A stretch of DNA of 64,000 nt from Methanococcoides methylutens MM1 (GTDB lineage Archaea; Halobacteriota; Methanosarcinia; Methanosarcinales; Methanosarcinaceae). A program made the translations under genes and the position numbers. Positions within the stretch are counted from its first letter, which is position 1; every line of letters begins with the position of its first letter. Under the pieces are notes generated by a model that saw nothing but the letters and a program-made list of their open reading frames with translations, was not told the origin of the DNA and did no database searches. Shown piece by piece: positions 46,421-55,343 of this stretch. Location: NCBI RefSeq assembly GCF_000970325.1, contig NZ_CP009518.1:1364001-1428000 (forward strand). The letters are read 5' to 3'.

Positions 46421-46528
46421 TTATGTGTTGTTTTTTGTCGTTTTATCGTTTTTGTGTCGTTTTTCTATGTAAATTAAGCGACAATTTCAGACGACAAAAA
46501 CGACAGATTAAGCGACATTAAAACGACA
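46224..46528. repeat. Dense cluster of CGACA pentamers (12 in ~305 bases)
   Basis: CGACA on the plus strand starts at 46224, 46232, 46246, 46253, 46479, 46492, 46501, 46513 and 46524. Its reverse, TGTCG, starts at 46405, 46436 and 46455. A block at 46223-46257 in the cas1 end, ACGACAAAACGACA..., recurs at 46491-46528. Chance would give less than one in this length. No spacers of CRISPR type lie between them. Confidence 0.6.
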
Positions 46529-46794
46529 AAACAACAGATTCGGGGACAAGAGACACATTCTCAGGAAACAAATGAGACAAGTTTAAATATTGAATAGTAG
46601 CTTGGACAAGTACAAGATGTATAAATTCAAAATGTGTATTATTCGAACCATTTGGATAAAAATATTTATGCTAATTCTTATTCAGAAATAAAAGAGAGTC
46701 TTAGATTTTTTAAAGTTGTAATGAACCGTTTGTCTTATGTCAACAAGTAATCAGGTTCAAACTTAAATATCTAGGGAACAATAAGTGGAGCAGA
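46421..46794. other. Spacer between cas1 remnant and methyltransferase operon
   Basis: There is no ORF worth reporting in this 374-base stretch. It holds most of the CGACA cluster (up to 46528), then A/T-rich DNA with a TATA-like CTTAAATAT at 46762-46770, about 30 bases before the D12 methyltransferase ATG. Confidence 0.5.
46762..46770 (+). promoter_or_regulatory. TATA box of the methyltransferase operon
   Basis: CTTAAATAT lies about 25-33 bases before the ATG at 46795, giving a nearly leaderless transcript; a GGAG lies 4 bases before the ATG. Confidence 0.5.
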
Positions 46795-48069
46795 ATGAAT
46801 CATTTTAGCCAAGCGTTTGAAGGAAAACAACACATGAACATGAATTCTCCCCTACCTATGCAGTATTTAGGTTCAAAAACTAGAATATCTAACTGGGTAG
46901 TAAGCAATATAAAAGATAGTTTTCCATCATCTACAACATTAATTGATTTATTTGGCGGTTCTGGAAGTATATCATTTTCAGCTTTAAAATATGATTATAC
47001 ATTATATATTAATGATGTACAGCCATATTCATATATAATTTTAAAATCAATATTTTCAGAAAGCAGAGATGGTTTAAAAGAATTAGCAAATGATATTTTG
47101 AAACTGAAAGATGAAAAATATCTATTAAGAAACTCTCGAAGTGATGCGAGAAACTTATTGGAAAAAGAAACGATTTTATTCAATAAGCATCAAGATAAAT
47201 CATTAGATTGGGTAGAGTATAAAGAATTCTGTGAAACAACCCCACTATTGTCTGGCAATAAAGAAGAAATAATGAAATTAAGAAAAGACAACGATTGGAA
47301 CCTTTTTTTTAAATATTATGCCAACACATATTTTGGAATAAAACAATGTTTAGTCTTGGACAAACTAAGAGAGTATGCAGAAGGGCTAAGTCCTAATTTA
47401 AGATGTCATCTTATAGCATCAACTATTTCGGTGATGACTTTTGCAGTGTCAAGTACTACTCATTTAGCTCAGTTTCTAAAACCAACGTCAAAAAAGCGGG
47501 TAGACAATCTTATCAATAAAAGAGATATTGATATTATAGACAAAGTATCAGATAGGCTTAAACAACTATCTAAGTCACCGCTTCCAAAATATACTTCAAC
47601 TATCCTGAATCTTGATTTTAAAGATGCACTTTGCAATATAGATCTAAATAAGAACTCAATTGTTTATGTAGATCCTCCATATTTCAAAGAACACTATTCA
47701 AGATATTACCATGTCCTTGATACTTTCTACTTATATGATTATCCCCATCTAACCATCAATCCAAGGATTAATAAAGTTACAATAGGTAGATATCGTGAAG
47801 ACCGTTTTGTAAGTGAATTTGGATTAAAAAGTAAGGTTAAAAAAGCTTTTGAAAATTTATTTGACTTATGCTATGAATGTAAAGCTAACATTGTATTAAG
47901 TTATGCAGATACATCTTTACTAAAAAAGGAAATAATTCTTGAAATTGCAGAAAATTCTGGGTACAGGGGCCATGTTAAACAAAAAAAGTTAATGCATACT
48001 GGGCAAGGACAGCCTAGAAACAAAAAAGTAATAGAATACCTCTATTTTTTTGAACCAAATGGGGATTGA
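46795..48069 (+). CDS. D12-class DNA N6-adenine methyltransferase
   Basis: The 424-residue protein has the Dam/D12 order: MQYLGSKTRI near residue 22 (SAM-related motif X), LIDLFGGSGSISF at ~49 (motif I), then the target-recognition segment and VYVDPPYF near residue 300 (motif IV). It methylates adenine N6 in a defined sequence. Length is greater than Dam, with an extended recognition region. GGAG lies 4 bases before the ATG. The next gene overlaps its end by 11 bases. Confidence 0.88.
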   Translation: MNHFSQAFEGKQHMNMNSPLPMQYLGSKTRISNWVVSNIKDSFPSSTTLIDLFGGSGSISFSALKYDYTLYINDVQPYSYIILKSIFSESRDGLKELANDILKLKDEKYLLRNSRSDARNLLEKETILFNKHQDKSLDWVEYKEFCETTPLLSGNKEEIMKLRKDNDWNLFFKYYANTYFGIKQCLVLDKLREYAEGLSPNLRCHLIASTISVMTFAVSSTTHLAQFLKPTSKKRVDNLINKRDIDIIDKVSDRLKQLSKSPLPKYTSTILNLDFKDALCNIDLNKNSIVYVDPPYFKEHYSRYYHVLDTFYLYDYPHLTINPRINKVTIGRYREDRFVSEFGLKSKVKKAFENLFDLCYECKANIVLSYADTSLLKKEIILEIAENSGYRGHVKQKKLMHTGQGQPRNKKVIEYLYFFEPNGD

Positions 48070-49702
48070 GTTGGACCGGATTATTAAGCTAAAAAAAGAG
48101 TTAGAAAAGGGTGTACCTGAGCATGATACTCCTGTAGGTCTGATTCACCCATATTGGGCAAGAAAACCTATGAATATTGTAAGTAAAATTATAGAATGTT
48201 TAGCGGAGCCAGACGACTTAATATTAGATCCTTTTATGGGCTCAGGTACGACTATTTTTTCTGCGATATCTAACAAAAAATCAATAATAGGGACTGATAT
48301 AAATCCACTTTCAGTTTTTCTAGTAAAGACACTTTTAGATATATCAAAAGAATCTGAAGAGATATTAAAATCCGCAAGGGATTTTGTGGATGAGTTTGAA
48401 AGTAATGTTCTTCCATGGTATAAATTAGCAAATGACGATACGTACATAGAAAGAGAGAGATTTCAAGTTAATGGGAATTTTGAAAATGGGAATTTTTCAT
48501 TGAATTTAGCCGAAATTGTTACGAAGAAGAAAGTTGGCAATAAATGGAAAGGCAGGAAAGCTCTTACATCATTTGATAGAATTAATTATGTCGACATTCC
48601 TAAACGATATATGTCCCATCCAATAAATTTTGAAAGCATAGAATTATTAGCAAATTCAAGAATTGCAATACCACGTGGAGCAAAACTCTCACATTTTTAT
48701 TCTTATAGAAATATGGCCGCAATAAATTTTGCTCTAAATTTAATAAATAAATCTAAAGCACCCCTTTATGCAAAAGACATATATTTGCTTCTCTTATCAT
48801 CCTCACTTCCATTATTGAGATTTTCAGACAAGAAAGCTTCATCACAGTGGCCGTACTGGCGCCCTAAAAAAATGCTTACTTCTAGAAATCCTGTAATAGT
48901 ATTTGAGAAGAGATTACAAGCCTTAGATAATGTTGCAAAATGGTGGGATGATAATAATGTTGATTTCAAAATCTCAAATATGAAAAACATTACAAAATCT
49001 AACCGACACAATCCTACAGTATGTGTAGAGTGCGCGGCTATACAAGAATTAAAAAATATTATCCCTAGCGACACAAAAGTTGATCTTATTATAACTGATC
49101 CCCCATATTCTGACCAAGTACCTTATCTTGAATATTCGGCGCTATGGATAGAAATATTAAATCTTAAACTGCCTGTTGATGCTTATATGCATGAAATTGT
49201 TAAAACTAATGCAGAAAAACGTATTGTTGATTCAGCCAGCTACTTGAAAAGATTATCAGAGGCCTTAGAGATTTGCTGTAATCTTGTAAAAATAAATGGC
49301 TTAATAGTGTGGTTTTATCAAGACCATGAATTGAAAAATTGGGCTTGTATCAATGATGTTGCAAAAAATAATAATGTTGAAGTTGTTGAAATAATTCCAA
49401 TACCAAAACAACGAAGATCAATGAAAACAGTTACCACTCCTGGCAAAACATTGGATGGAGATTTGATTTGCATATTCCAGAAAAAAGCAACACTGGATGC
49501 TAAAAAAGAAATTAGTTTTGAAACAATTATTGATAATCTTACAAATCAAATAAATTTAATAAATGAACAGTCTTTTTTCGATAAATATTCGCGTTTAATC
49601 GAATATTCTCTTAAGGAGAATTATATATCTATATTATCACAAAGATTTAAAACTGTTGATGACGTCTTGACCTTTATAATTGAGAATTCCGATAATTGTT
49701 GA
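48059..49702 (+). CDS. DNA methyltransferase of HPYWARKP / DPPYSD type
   Basis: The 547-residue protein has GLIHPYWARKPMNIV at the N-terminus (like the HxWWARRP opening of DUF1156/COG1743 methylases), ILDPFMGSGTTIF (motif I) and IITDPPYSDQVPYLEYS (motif IV). It is probably an amino-methyltransferase (N6-adenine or N4-cytosine); which base cannot be told. No nuclease domain is seen. ATG 48059 was used, since 48050 is TTG. It overlaps both the gene before (11 bases) and, within a few bases, the gene after. Confidence 0.85.
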   Translation: MGIELDRIIKLKKELEKGVPEHDTPVGLIHPYWARKPMNIVSKIIECLAEPDDLILDPFMGSGTTIFSAISNKKSIIGTDINPLSVFLVKTLLDISKESEEILKSARDFVDEFESNVLPWYKLANDDTYIERERFQVNGNFENGNFSLNLAEIVTKKKVGNKWKGRKALTSFDRINYVDIPKRYMSHPINFESIELLANSRIAIPRGAKLSHFYSYRNMAAINFALNLINKSKAPLYAKDIYLLLLSSSLPLLRFSDKKASSQWPYWRPKKMLTSRNPVIVFEKRLQALDNVAKWWDDNNVDFKISNMKNITKSNRHNPTVCVECAAIQELKNIIPSDTKVDLIITDPPYSDQVPYLEYSALWIEILNLKLPVDAYMHEIVKTNAEKRIVDSASYLKRLSEALEICCNLVKINGLIVWFYQDHELKNWACINDVAKNNNVEVVEIIPIPKQRRSMKTVTTPGKTLDGDLICIFQKKATLDAKKEISFETIIDNLTNQINLINEQSFFDKYSRLIEYSLKENYISILSQRFKTVDDVLTFIIENSDNC

Positions 49703-49713
49703 AGGTAATAGAT

Positions 49714-52068
49714 ATGTATTGGCTTCTGAAAAAAGACGAACAAGAAATCATTCGAGAAAATGTAGATAAACTCGTTCAGAGGCTATCTCAAATTAGTGGT
49801 AATGTACAAGTCGACCAGTTATTTCCATATGTTGGAAGAAAGGATCGACGAAAAGCTGTAGCAATAATTGATGAATTAACAGATGAAGAAGACACAATTG
49901 TTGATTCTTTTGTAGGTTCTGGTATTTTTATTTACGGTGCTTCAGAATTGGGGAGAAATTGTTTGGGAAATGAATGGGAACCCTACGCATACCGTATGGC
50001 AAATGCTCCTTGGAGGTTACCTCCAATCGAAGCTATAAAAAAAGCCATTGATCAATTACTCAAGCTGATTAAAATAGATTTTGATTTTTTGTATCGCACT
50101 GTTTGCCCTTGTGGCCATATACACGTTTTAGATAGCCTGTTTTTCGATAGAAATCCTCTAAAATATAACCAGATATCAGCACACAAACGCTTAGGAAATG
50201 ATGGTGAGAATATAACATATAGGAAGCAATACAGATGCCCTATTTGTAGGCGGACTGAAAAACATTTTGATGCTTCAGATGCGGCTCACATGGAAACAAT
50301 ATCAAAAATGAATGTTCCAGCAAAATACTTGAAAATATTTGGCTCACCACTTATTGAAAATTCAAGAATTAATTTATCATCTGAATATACTCAATATGGA
50401 AATTTGTTTCCACATCGTTCCAAAATCGCGTTATCTTTGCTTTGGGATGGAATTTCTCAATTAGAATGTGAAGAGAATGTTAAATTGTTTTTGGAAGACG
50501 CATTTCTTTCAATACTTCCCCAAGCTAAATACAGAGATTATAGAGGCAAAAGTCAAGACTTACATGTGCCTCCTATAAAATTAAGGGAAGTAAATATCTT
50601 ATATCGATTTTTGAGGCAAACTCAAAAACGCTACAGAGGACTTAGCAATTACAAATTTTCTTCAAATAATAATGTTTCACCTATTCATTGTTCAGATTAC
50701 AGAGATTTTATGTCGGAATTGGATTCATCTAGTGTCGATTTGGTTTTAACGGATCCTCCATGGACAGATGGTAATGCATACTTTGAAAAAGCTCAGTTGT
50801 ATCATCCTTGGCTCAATTATAGTTTATTAGAAGACGATATCAGACTCAAAAAAGAATGTGTTGTAACCGATGCTCCTTCTAGAAGAGAAGAACACAACAT
50901 GGAAAATTGGCAAAAAGATATTGCTGAATTTTTCAATGAAGCAGGCAGAATTCTAAAAGATTTAAAATATTTAGCTTTATTCTTTAGACCTATTCCTGCT
51001 AGACACTGGCTTGAAAATTTAAATTCATTGAAATTACTTGCTAGAAAGGCTGGATTTGAACCCCTTTTAAGCATAGACGTTTCTAGTCCTGATCCTTCAA
51101 TGCGATTACAACAAAGTGCTTCTTATTTAATTTCAGAAGACATTGTATTTCTGTTCGTAAAACTACCGGATGAGCTAAAACGCTATTATTACAATGATTT
51201 TGACATAGATCAACTCGTATTTCAGGTTGGTGAGCAAATACAAGAAGACGTCCACGGTCCGTTCACCTATAAAAATTGGAGAGCATGTCTCTCTGACTGT
51301 TTTATAAAAAAAGGAATTTCTGAGATGAATTCTCCAAAAATGGAAGGTAAAATAAGTGAATTATTTAGTAGATATCACGATGAAATTACTCCTGGTTTAT
51401 ATTTGCCAAAAGCTCTAACTCCCTTTTCTGGACAATTATTTGATACTCCAGCTATTGAAAGAATGTTTACATACGTTCCTACAGTAATTTCAGAACTAAC
51501 TGAAGGTGGCAATACATTTTCTTATGAAAGATTTCTTTTAAAGCTATCTGAATATGTCGAAAATGGTACTAAAGCTCTCATCCATGAAATTCAACAAATT
51601 GATATGAAAGGACTAATTGAAGTTTATGCCGAGCCCATTGAAGGTGGAGGTAAATTTAGAAGAAGAGAGTTACCCAAATTACCAAACGGTTTGAGGAATA
51701 TTTTAGAAATGGATCCTTATGATTTTGAAGCGTTTGTTGGTCAAATATTAGATGCACAGGGTTTTAGCTCAATAGCGCTAGTTGGTAGGGCTGGAGATCG
51801 GGGTGTAGATCTAGTGGCAACTGATCCTGAAGGCCACTCAACTATTGTGCAATGTAAACGATACATTGAAAACAATGTGTCTAGCATTCCAGTCCAAAGA
51901 TTACATAGTTATGCTCTCACTAGAGGAGCGCAAAGACAAATATTGATAACAACCTCTGATTTTACATTACAAGCTAAACAAGAAGCAGAACTTACAAAAA
52001 CTGAATTAATAAACGGAAAAGAACTAGAAACATTGATTGCTACCTATCTTCCTGATTACTTCAATTAA
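49714..52068 (+). CDS. DNA methyltransferase fused to an Mrr-type nuclease
   Basis: The protein has 784 residues. The N-terminal half is a methyltransferase: VDSFVGSGIFIYGASE (motif I) and LVLTDPPWTDGNAY (motif IV, DPPW), with a zinc-ribbon-like CPCG...CPIC between them. The C-terminal ~115 residues are a Mrr_cat nuclease: FEAFVGQIL, GRAGDRGVDLVAT and IVQCKRY, with the catalytic Asp and QxK. The one polypeptide thus both modifies and may cut DNA. ATG 49714 was taken, with AAGGT seven bases upstream; TTG 49696 overlaps the previous gene. It is the last gene of the operon. Confidence 0.88.
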   Translation: MYWLLKKDEQEIIRENVDKLVQRLSQISGNVQVDQLFPYVGRKDRRKAVAIIDELTDEEDTIVDSFVGSGIFIYGASELGRNCLGNEWEPYAYRMANAPWRLPPIEAIKKAIDQLLKLIKIDFDFLYRTVCPCGHIHVLDSLFFDRNPLKYNQISAHKRLGNDGENITYRKQYRCPICRRTEKHFDASDAAHMETISKMNVPAKYLKIFGSPLIENSRINLSSEYTQYGNLFPHRSKIALSLLWDGISQLECEENVKLFLEDAFLSILPQAKYRDYRGKSQDLHVPPIKLREVNILYRFLRQTQKRYRGLSNYKFSSNNNVSPIHCSDYRDFMSELDSSSVDLVLTDPPWTDGNAYFEKAQLYHPWLNYSLLEDDIRLKKECVVTDAPSRREEHNMENWQKDIAEFFNEAGRILKDLKYLALFFRPIPARHWLENLNSLKLLARKAGFEPLLSIDVSSPDPSMRLQQSASYLISEDIVFLFVKLPDELKRYYYNDFDIDQLVFQVGEQIQEDVHGPFTYKNWRACLSDCFIKKGISEMNSPKMEGKISELFSRYHDEITPGLYLPKALTPFSGQLFDTPAIERMFTYVPTVISELTEGGNTFSYERFLLKLSEYVENGTKALIHEIQQIDMKGLIEVYAEPIEGGGKFRRRELPKLPNGLRNILEMDPYDFEAFVGQILDAQGFSSIALVGRAGDRGVDLVATDPEGHSTIVQCKRYIENNVSSIPVQRLHSYALTRGAQRQILITTSDFTLQAKQEAELTKTELINGKELETLIATYLPDYFN

Positions 52069-52258
52069 TAAGTGATTTGTATGTTAATTAGATATAATCT
52101 ACTTATATTAAAAAATAATTATTTTTATGGTTAGTGAATAAACATGAGTAAATGTTTTTATAATTCCTAACTATCTAAAATTCTGAGTATCTATTTCTCA
52201 GGATACCTATTACCCAACATAAATATGCAGGAAGAGTAATTCAAACCCCCCACCTCCC

Positions 52259-52268
52259 CTTATAAATA
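52259..52268 (+). promoter_or_regulatory. TATA box of the Sir2 gene
   Basis: CTTATAAATA follows CCCC and lies about 25-33 bases before the ATG at 52292, so the transcript should be leaderless. The preceding ~180 bases hold no ORF and end the A/T-rich island. Confidence 0.55.
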
Positions 52269-52291
52269 CCATAACCACCCCACCTTAACTC

Positions 52292-53041
52292 ATGCAAGAA
52301 CTCCTCACCCTCCTGCAAAACTCAAAATACTGCGTCATCCTCACCGGCGCAGGGATATCCACGCTTTCAGGCATACCGGACTTCCGGGGGAAAGACGGGA
52401 TCTATAACAAGTTCGATGCGGACCTTATCTTTTCAATAGACTACTTCAACGAGGATCCTTCGTATTTTTATACGCATTCCAGGGAACTGATATATGATCT
52501 TGAGAGGAAGGAGCCGAACATCATTCACAAGGCACTGGCAGAGCTTGAGAGGAGGGGGATCGTTAAGGCGGTGATCACGCAGAACATCGATATGTTGCAC
52601 CAGAGAGCGGGGTCTGAGAACGTTATTGAGGTTCACGGGTCTCCGGCGAGGCATACGTGTCTTGCATGCGGGAAAAAGTATTCCTTTGAGGAGGTTGTGG
52701 GGCTTCTTGAGAAGGAAGAGGTTCCCATGTGCAATGAGTGCGGGGGGCTGATCAAGCCGGATGTTGTGTTCTATGGGGAGATGCTTGAGCATGATGTGAT
52801 CGAGAAGGCCATTGAGGAGAGTTCCCGGGCAGACCTTATCATTGTGCTGGGATCAACGCTGGTGGTTCAGCCGGCGGCTACGCTTCCGTTGTATACCCTT
52901 GATCACGGCGGAGAGCTTGTTATTGTTAACAACATGCCGACTCCACTCGATGATTATGCCAGGAGCAGGTATGACGACCTTGTGGAGGTATTCAACTATC
53001 TGAATGAGGAAATGGGTCTTAATATTTCAGAACATATATAA
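52292..53041 (+). CDS. cobB: Sir2-family NAD-dependent protein deacylase
   Basis: The 249-residue protein has GAGISTLSGIPDFRG at ~19-33 (NAD-binding), QNIDMLHQRAG and EVHGS with the catalytic His, a zinc site (CLACGKKY and CNECGGLI), and LIIVLGSTLVVQPAA. It removes acyl groups from lysines with NAD use, for example from chromatin protein Alba or metabolic enzymes in archaea. It has its own TATA box and no ribosome binding site. The base composition rises sharply in GC here against the island. Confidence 0.93.
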   Translation: MQELLTLLQNSKYCVILTGAGISTLSGIPDFRGKDGIYNKFDADLIFSIDYFNEDPSYFYTHSRELIYDLERKEPNIIHKALAELERRGIVKAVITQNIDMLHQRAGSENVIEVHGSPARHTCLACGKKYSFEEVVGLLEKEEVPMCNECGGLIKPDVVFYGEMLEHDVIEKAIEESSRADLIIVLGSTLVVQPAATLPLYTLDHGGELVIVNNMPTPLDDYARSRYDDLVEVFNYLNEEMGLNISEHI

Positions 53042-53093
53042 ATGAATAAAGCTTAAGGAACTCAAGAAATATATAAACTGAAAAACGGGGACT

Positions 53094-54506
53094 ATGAAAC
53101 TGATACCGGACCACATCACAGAAGCTGAACCACAGGCACACGGGCAGTTGATACTATCCTTTGCCTTCATGTTCCTGTTCCTGCTGTTCCCCTTCGTAAG
53201 CTGGGAGGTCCTTATCGCACTGTTCTTCGGCCTGCTTATAGCACTCAGGTACCTTGAGAACAGGCCTCACATGTTGCGGGGTTTTGAGCCCATGCTGAAG
53301 ATACGATCGCCACAGTATCTGGTGGTATCCATCTTCATCCTGCTTCTGGTAAGTTTCGTACTGAACTTCTTCTCTGCCACCTATCCGCTCTTCGTGATAG
53401 GGCAGACGGTCAGCATAGCCACCATGGGGCTGGGAGTTGCCACCATCGTCCGCTGTCACATGAAATCGAAGTATATTCACCTTACCAACAACGAGTATCC
53501 TTCCAAGAAGTTCCAGCAAGATCCCAACAGCCTGAACCTCATTCCATCAAGCATCTCAATGCTTGTCACAGGCATTATCGTCGCATCACTTGCTGGTGCC
53601 TGGATCGTCTACTGGCAGGACTCCGGCATATCCTACAACCTTGTGTTCTTCGTGGCCGTGATCGGTTCAATAACAGCTGCGCTTTTCGAATCCATACCAT
53701 CGAAGATAGATGAGAACATCTCCATCCCGCTCGGCGCCGGAATGGCAATGTGGCTCTTCGTCTGCTTCGGATATTCCATACCTGCACAGCAGATCATATT
53801 CGCCCTTGGGTTCGCACTGCTTCTGGGCTACCTTGCCTACTATGCAAAGATCGCGGACATATCCGCAACCCTGAGTGCCACCCTCATCGGAGTCCTCATC
53901 ATCGCTTTCAGCAACATCTACTGGTTCGTCCTGCTCCTGACCTTCTTCATCCTCGGAGGTGCATTCACCAGGTACAAGTACAAGCTCAAGGAATCCATGG
54001 GGATCGCAGAAGGAAAAGGCGGTGTCAGGACCTACGAGAACGTATTCAGTAACAGCACAGCCGCGCTCATTCTGGCAATAGCATACGGGATCTACCCTCA
54101 ATACGGCGAGCTGATCATCTTCGCATATCTTGGTACCGTAGCAACCGCTGCAGGAGACACCCTTGCCAGCGAGATCGGAACGACATCCAACCAGAAGCCA
54201 AGGATGATAACAACCCTCAGGCCTGTAAAGACTGGTGTGGACGGCGGAGTTACCCTGCTGGGTGAGCTCTCCTGCATAGGCGGATCTGCAGTCATCGCAG
54301 TTCTTGCAGTGGCCTTCGGAATGGTGGACAACATCACTGCAGCCCTGGTCATAACCATCGCAGGAGGATTCCTGGGAACAAATATTGACAGCCTTCTGGG
54401 TGCCACCCTCCAGAGCAGGGGAGTACTGACCAACAGCGGTGTCAACTTCGTGGCCACCTTCGCAGGTGCTGTTGTATCCGCAGGACTTTACCTGCTGTTC
54501 TTCTGA
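53094..54506 (+). CDS. DUF92-family membrane protein
   Basis: The 470-residue protein has about ten helices. The C-terminal half holds the DUF92 (TIGR00297) signatures: GTVATAAGDTLASEIG, followed by VKTGVDGGVTLLGELS and NIDSLLGATLQ. Members in eukaryotes and cyanobacteria belong to phytyl-phosphate kinase (VTE6/VTE5-related) work, so an isoprenoid-phosphate kinase role is conceivable, but archaeal members are not characterised. CGGGG and a TATA box (near 53069-53080) lie before the ATG. Confidence 0.85.
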   Translation: MKLIPDHITEAEPQAHGQLILSFAFMFLFLLFPFVSWEVLIALFFGLLIALRYLENRPHMLRGFEPMLKIRSPQYLVVSIFILLLVSFVLNFFSATYPLFVIGQTVSIATMGLGVATIVRCHMKSKYIHLTNNEYPSKKFQQDPNSLNLIPSSISMLVTGIIVASLAGAWIVYWQDSGISYNLVFFVAVIGSITAALFESIPSKIDENISIPLGAGMAMWLFVCFGYSIPAQQIIFALGFALLLGYLAYYAKIADISATLSATLIGVLIIAFSNIYWFVLLLTFFILGGAFTRYKYKLKESMGIAEGKGGVRTYENVFSNSTAALILAIAYGIYPQYGELIIFAYLGTVATAAGDTLASEIGTTSNQKPRMITTLRPVKTGVDGGVTLLGELSCIGGSAVIAVLAVAFGMVDNITAALVITIAGGFLGTNIDSLLGATLQSRGVLTNSGVNFVATFAGAVVSAGLYLLFF

Positions 54507-54546
54507 TCCTGCAAAACTATATTATCTTCCAAAACAATTTGTTATT

Positions 54547-54942
54547 ATGAAAGTCAAAGGCATTGCACGTGAAACGCTGGAATTCATCCTGGGTGTCAGC
54601 AAGGCCTCGGCCCCCAATGAATTTGCAGGCCTGCTTCAGGCAGAAGAAGGTGTGATCACCGAGGTCCTCATTCTTCCCGGAACCGAGTCCAGTGACCAGA
54701 ACGCGGTCATCAAACTGTTCATGATGCCGAATGTCTCATCCGTGGGATCGATACACAGCCACCCGGGGCCCATCATAACACCTTCAAAGGCAGACCTCCG
54801 GCTTTTCGGTAAGACCGGAAGTTATCATATCATTGTAGGGGCTCCTTATGATGAGAACAGCTGGCAGTGTTACAATGCTGACGGGGAGCCTATAGACCTG
54901 CCGGTACTTGATATTGAACTGGATGAGCCGGAGATCATCTGA
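54547..54942 (+). CDS. JAMM/MPN+ domain metalloprotease (archaeal RPN11/CSN5-like)
   Basis: The 131-residue protein has the complete JAMM motif: Glu25, then HSHPGPIITPSKAD with His70, His72 and Asp83 as zinc ligands. Such archaeal proteins (JAMM/MPN+) cleave SAMP- or Urm1-like ubiquitin-fold conjugates. Frames that begin earlier (from 54439) run through the DUF92 end and were rejected. The ATG follows the DUF92 stop by 40 bases, and the two are probably cotranscribed. Confidence 0.88.
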   Translation: MKVKGIARETLEFILGVSKASAPNEFAGLLQAEEGVITEVLILPGTESSDQNAVIKLFMMPNVSSVGSIHSHPGPIITPSKADLRLFGKTGSYHIIVGAPYDENSWQCYNADGEPIDLPVLDIELDEPEII

Positions 54943-55011
54943 TCTTTTTTCGTATACCGGATATAGGAATAGAAGATAGAAATATCAAATGAGTAAGTAT
55001 AAGCTCTGAAC

Positions 55012-55212
55012 TTACTCTTCCTGCATCTTTTTGTGGATGAACCCGCCGAGCCAGAAGCCCACCATTCCAATTGCAAAAGCGGCCGGTACAAGGATAAGCA
55101 TCTTGAAACCAAGAGGCATCATAAGAGGGAAGCCCACTGCTACGAAAGCAAGAACAAAAAAGATGTAGCCTGCATACTGTGCCTGTCTTCTGGAGATATT
55201 GCTCTGTGACAT
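55012..55212 (-). CDS. Small two-helix membrane protein
   Basis: The 66-residue protein has two hydrophobic segments (~12-30 and 38-55) and a charged end (IHKKMQEE). ATG 55212 was used because GTGA lies about six bases before it; GTG 55221 is an alternative. No family recognised. Confidence 0.65.
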   Translation of the reverse strand: MSQSNISRRQAQYAGYIFFVLAFVAVGFPLMMPLGFKMLILVPAAFAIGMVGFWLGGFIHKKMQEE

Positions 55213-55343
55213 GATGGTCACTTTGTAATATCTGATAGTATTTAAAGGAAACAGATGGAATCAGAAAACATAAGCTCGTGATAGTTCTTAAAAGAAGTCC
55301 TTAGTCTTTCGTGATGATCTGGAGTAAAAGTGAAAAAAGAAGC

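Noticed and set aside
46224-46528. CRISPR array
   Set aside because: The CGACA units are too short, unevenly spaced and in both orientations; there are no spacers of uniform length.
34837-52068. DISARM or BREX locus
   Set aside because: No DUF1998 (DrmB), PglZ, BrxC or PglX-type gene is present. A PLD domain and a helicase alone do not meet the definition.
30331-52068. Prophage or integrative element with integrase
   Set aside because: No integrase, transposase, capsid, terminase or tRNA att-like gene was found.
54439-54546. N-terminal extension of the JAMM protein
   Set aside because: It runs in another frame through the conserved DUF92 end; ATG 54547 gives the full JAMM fold.
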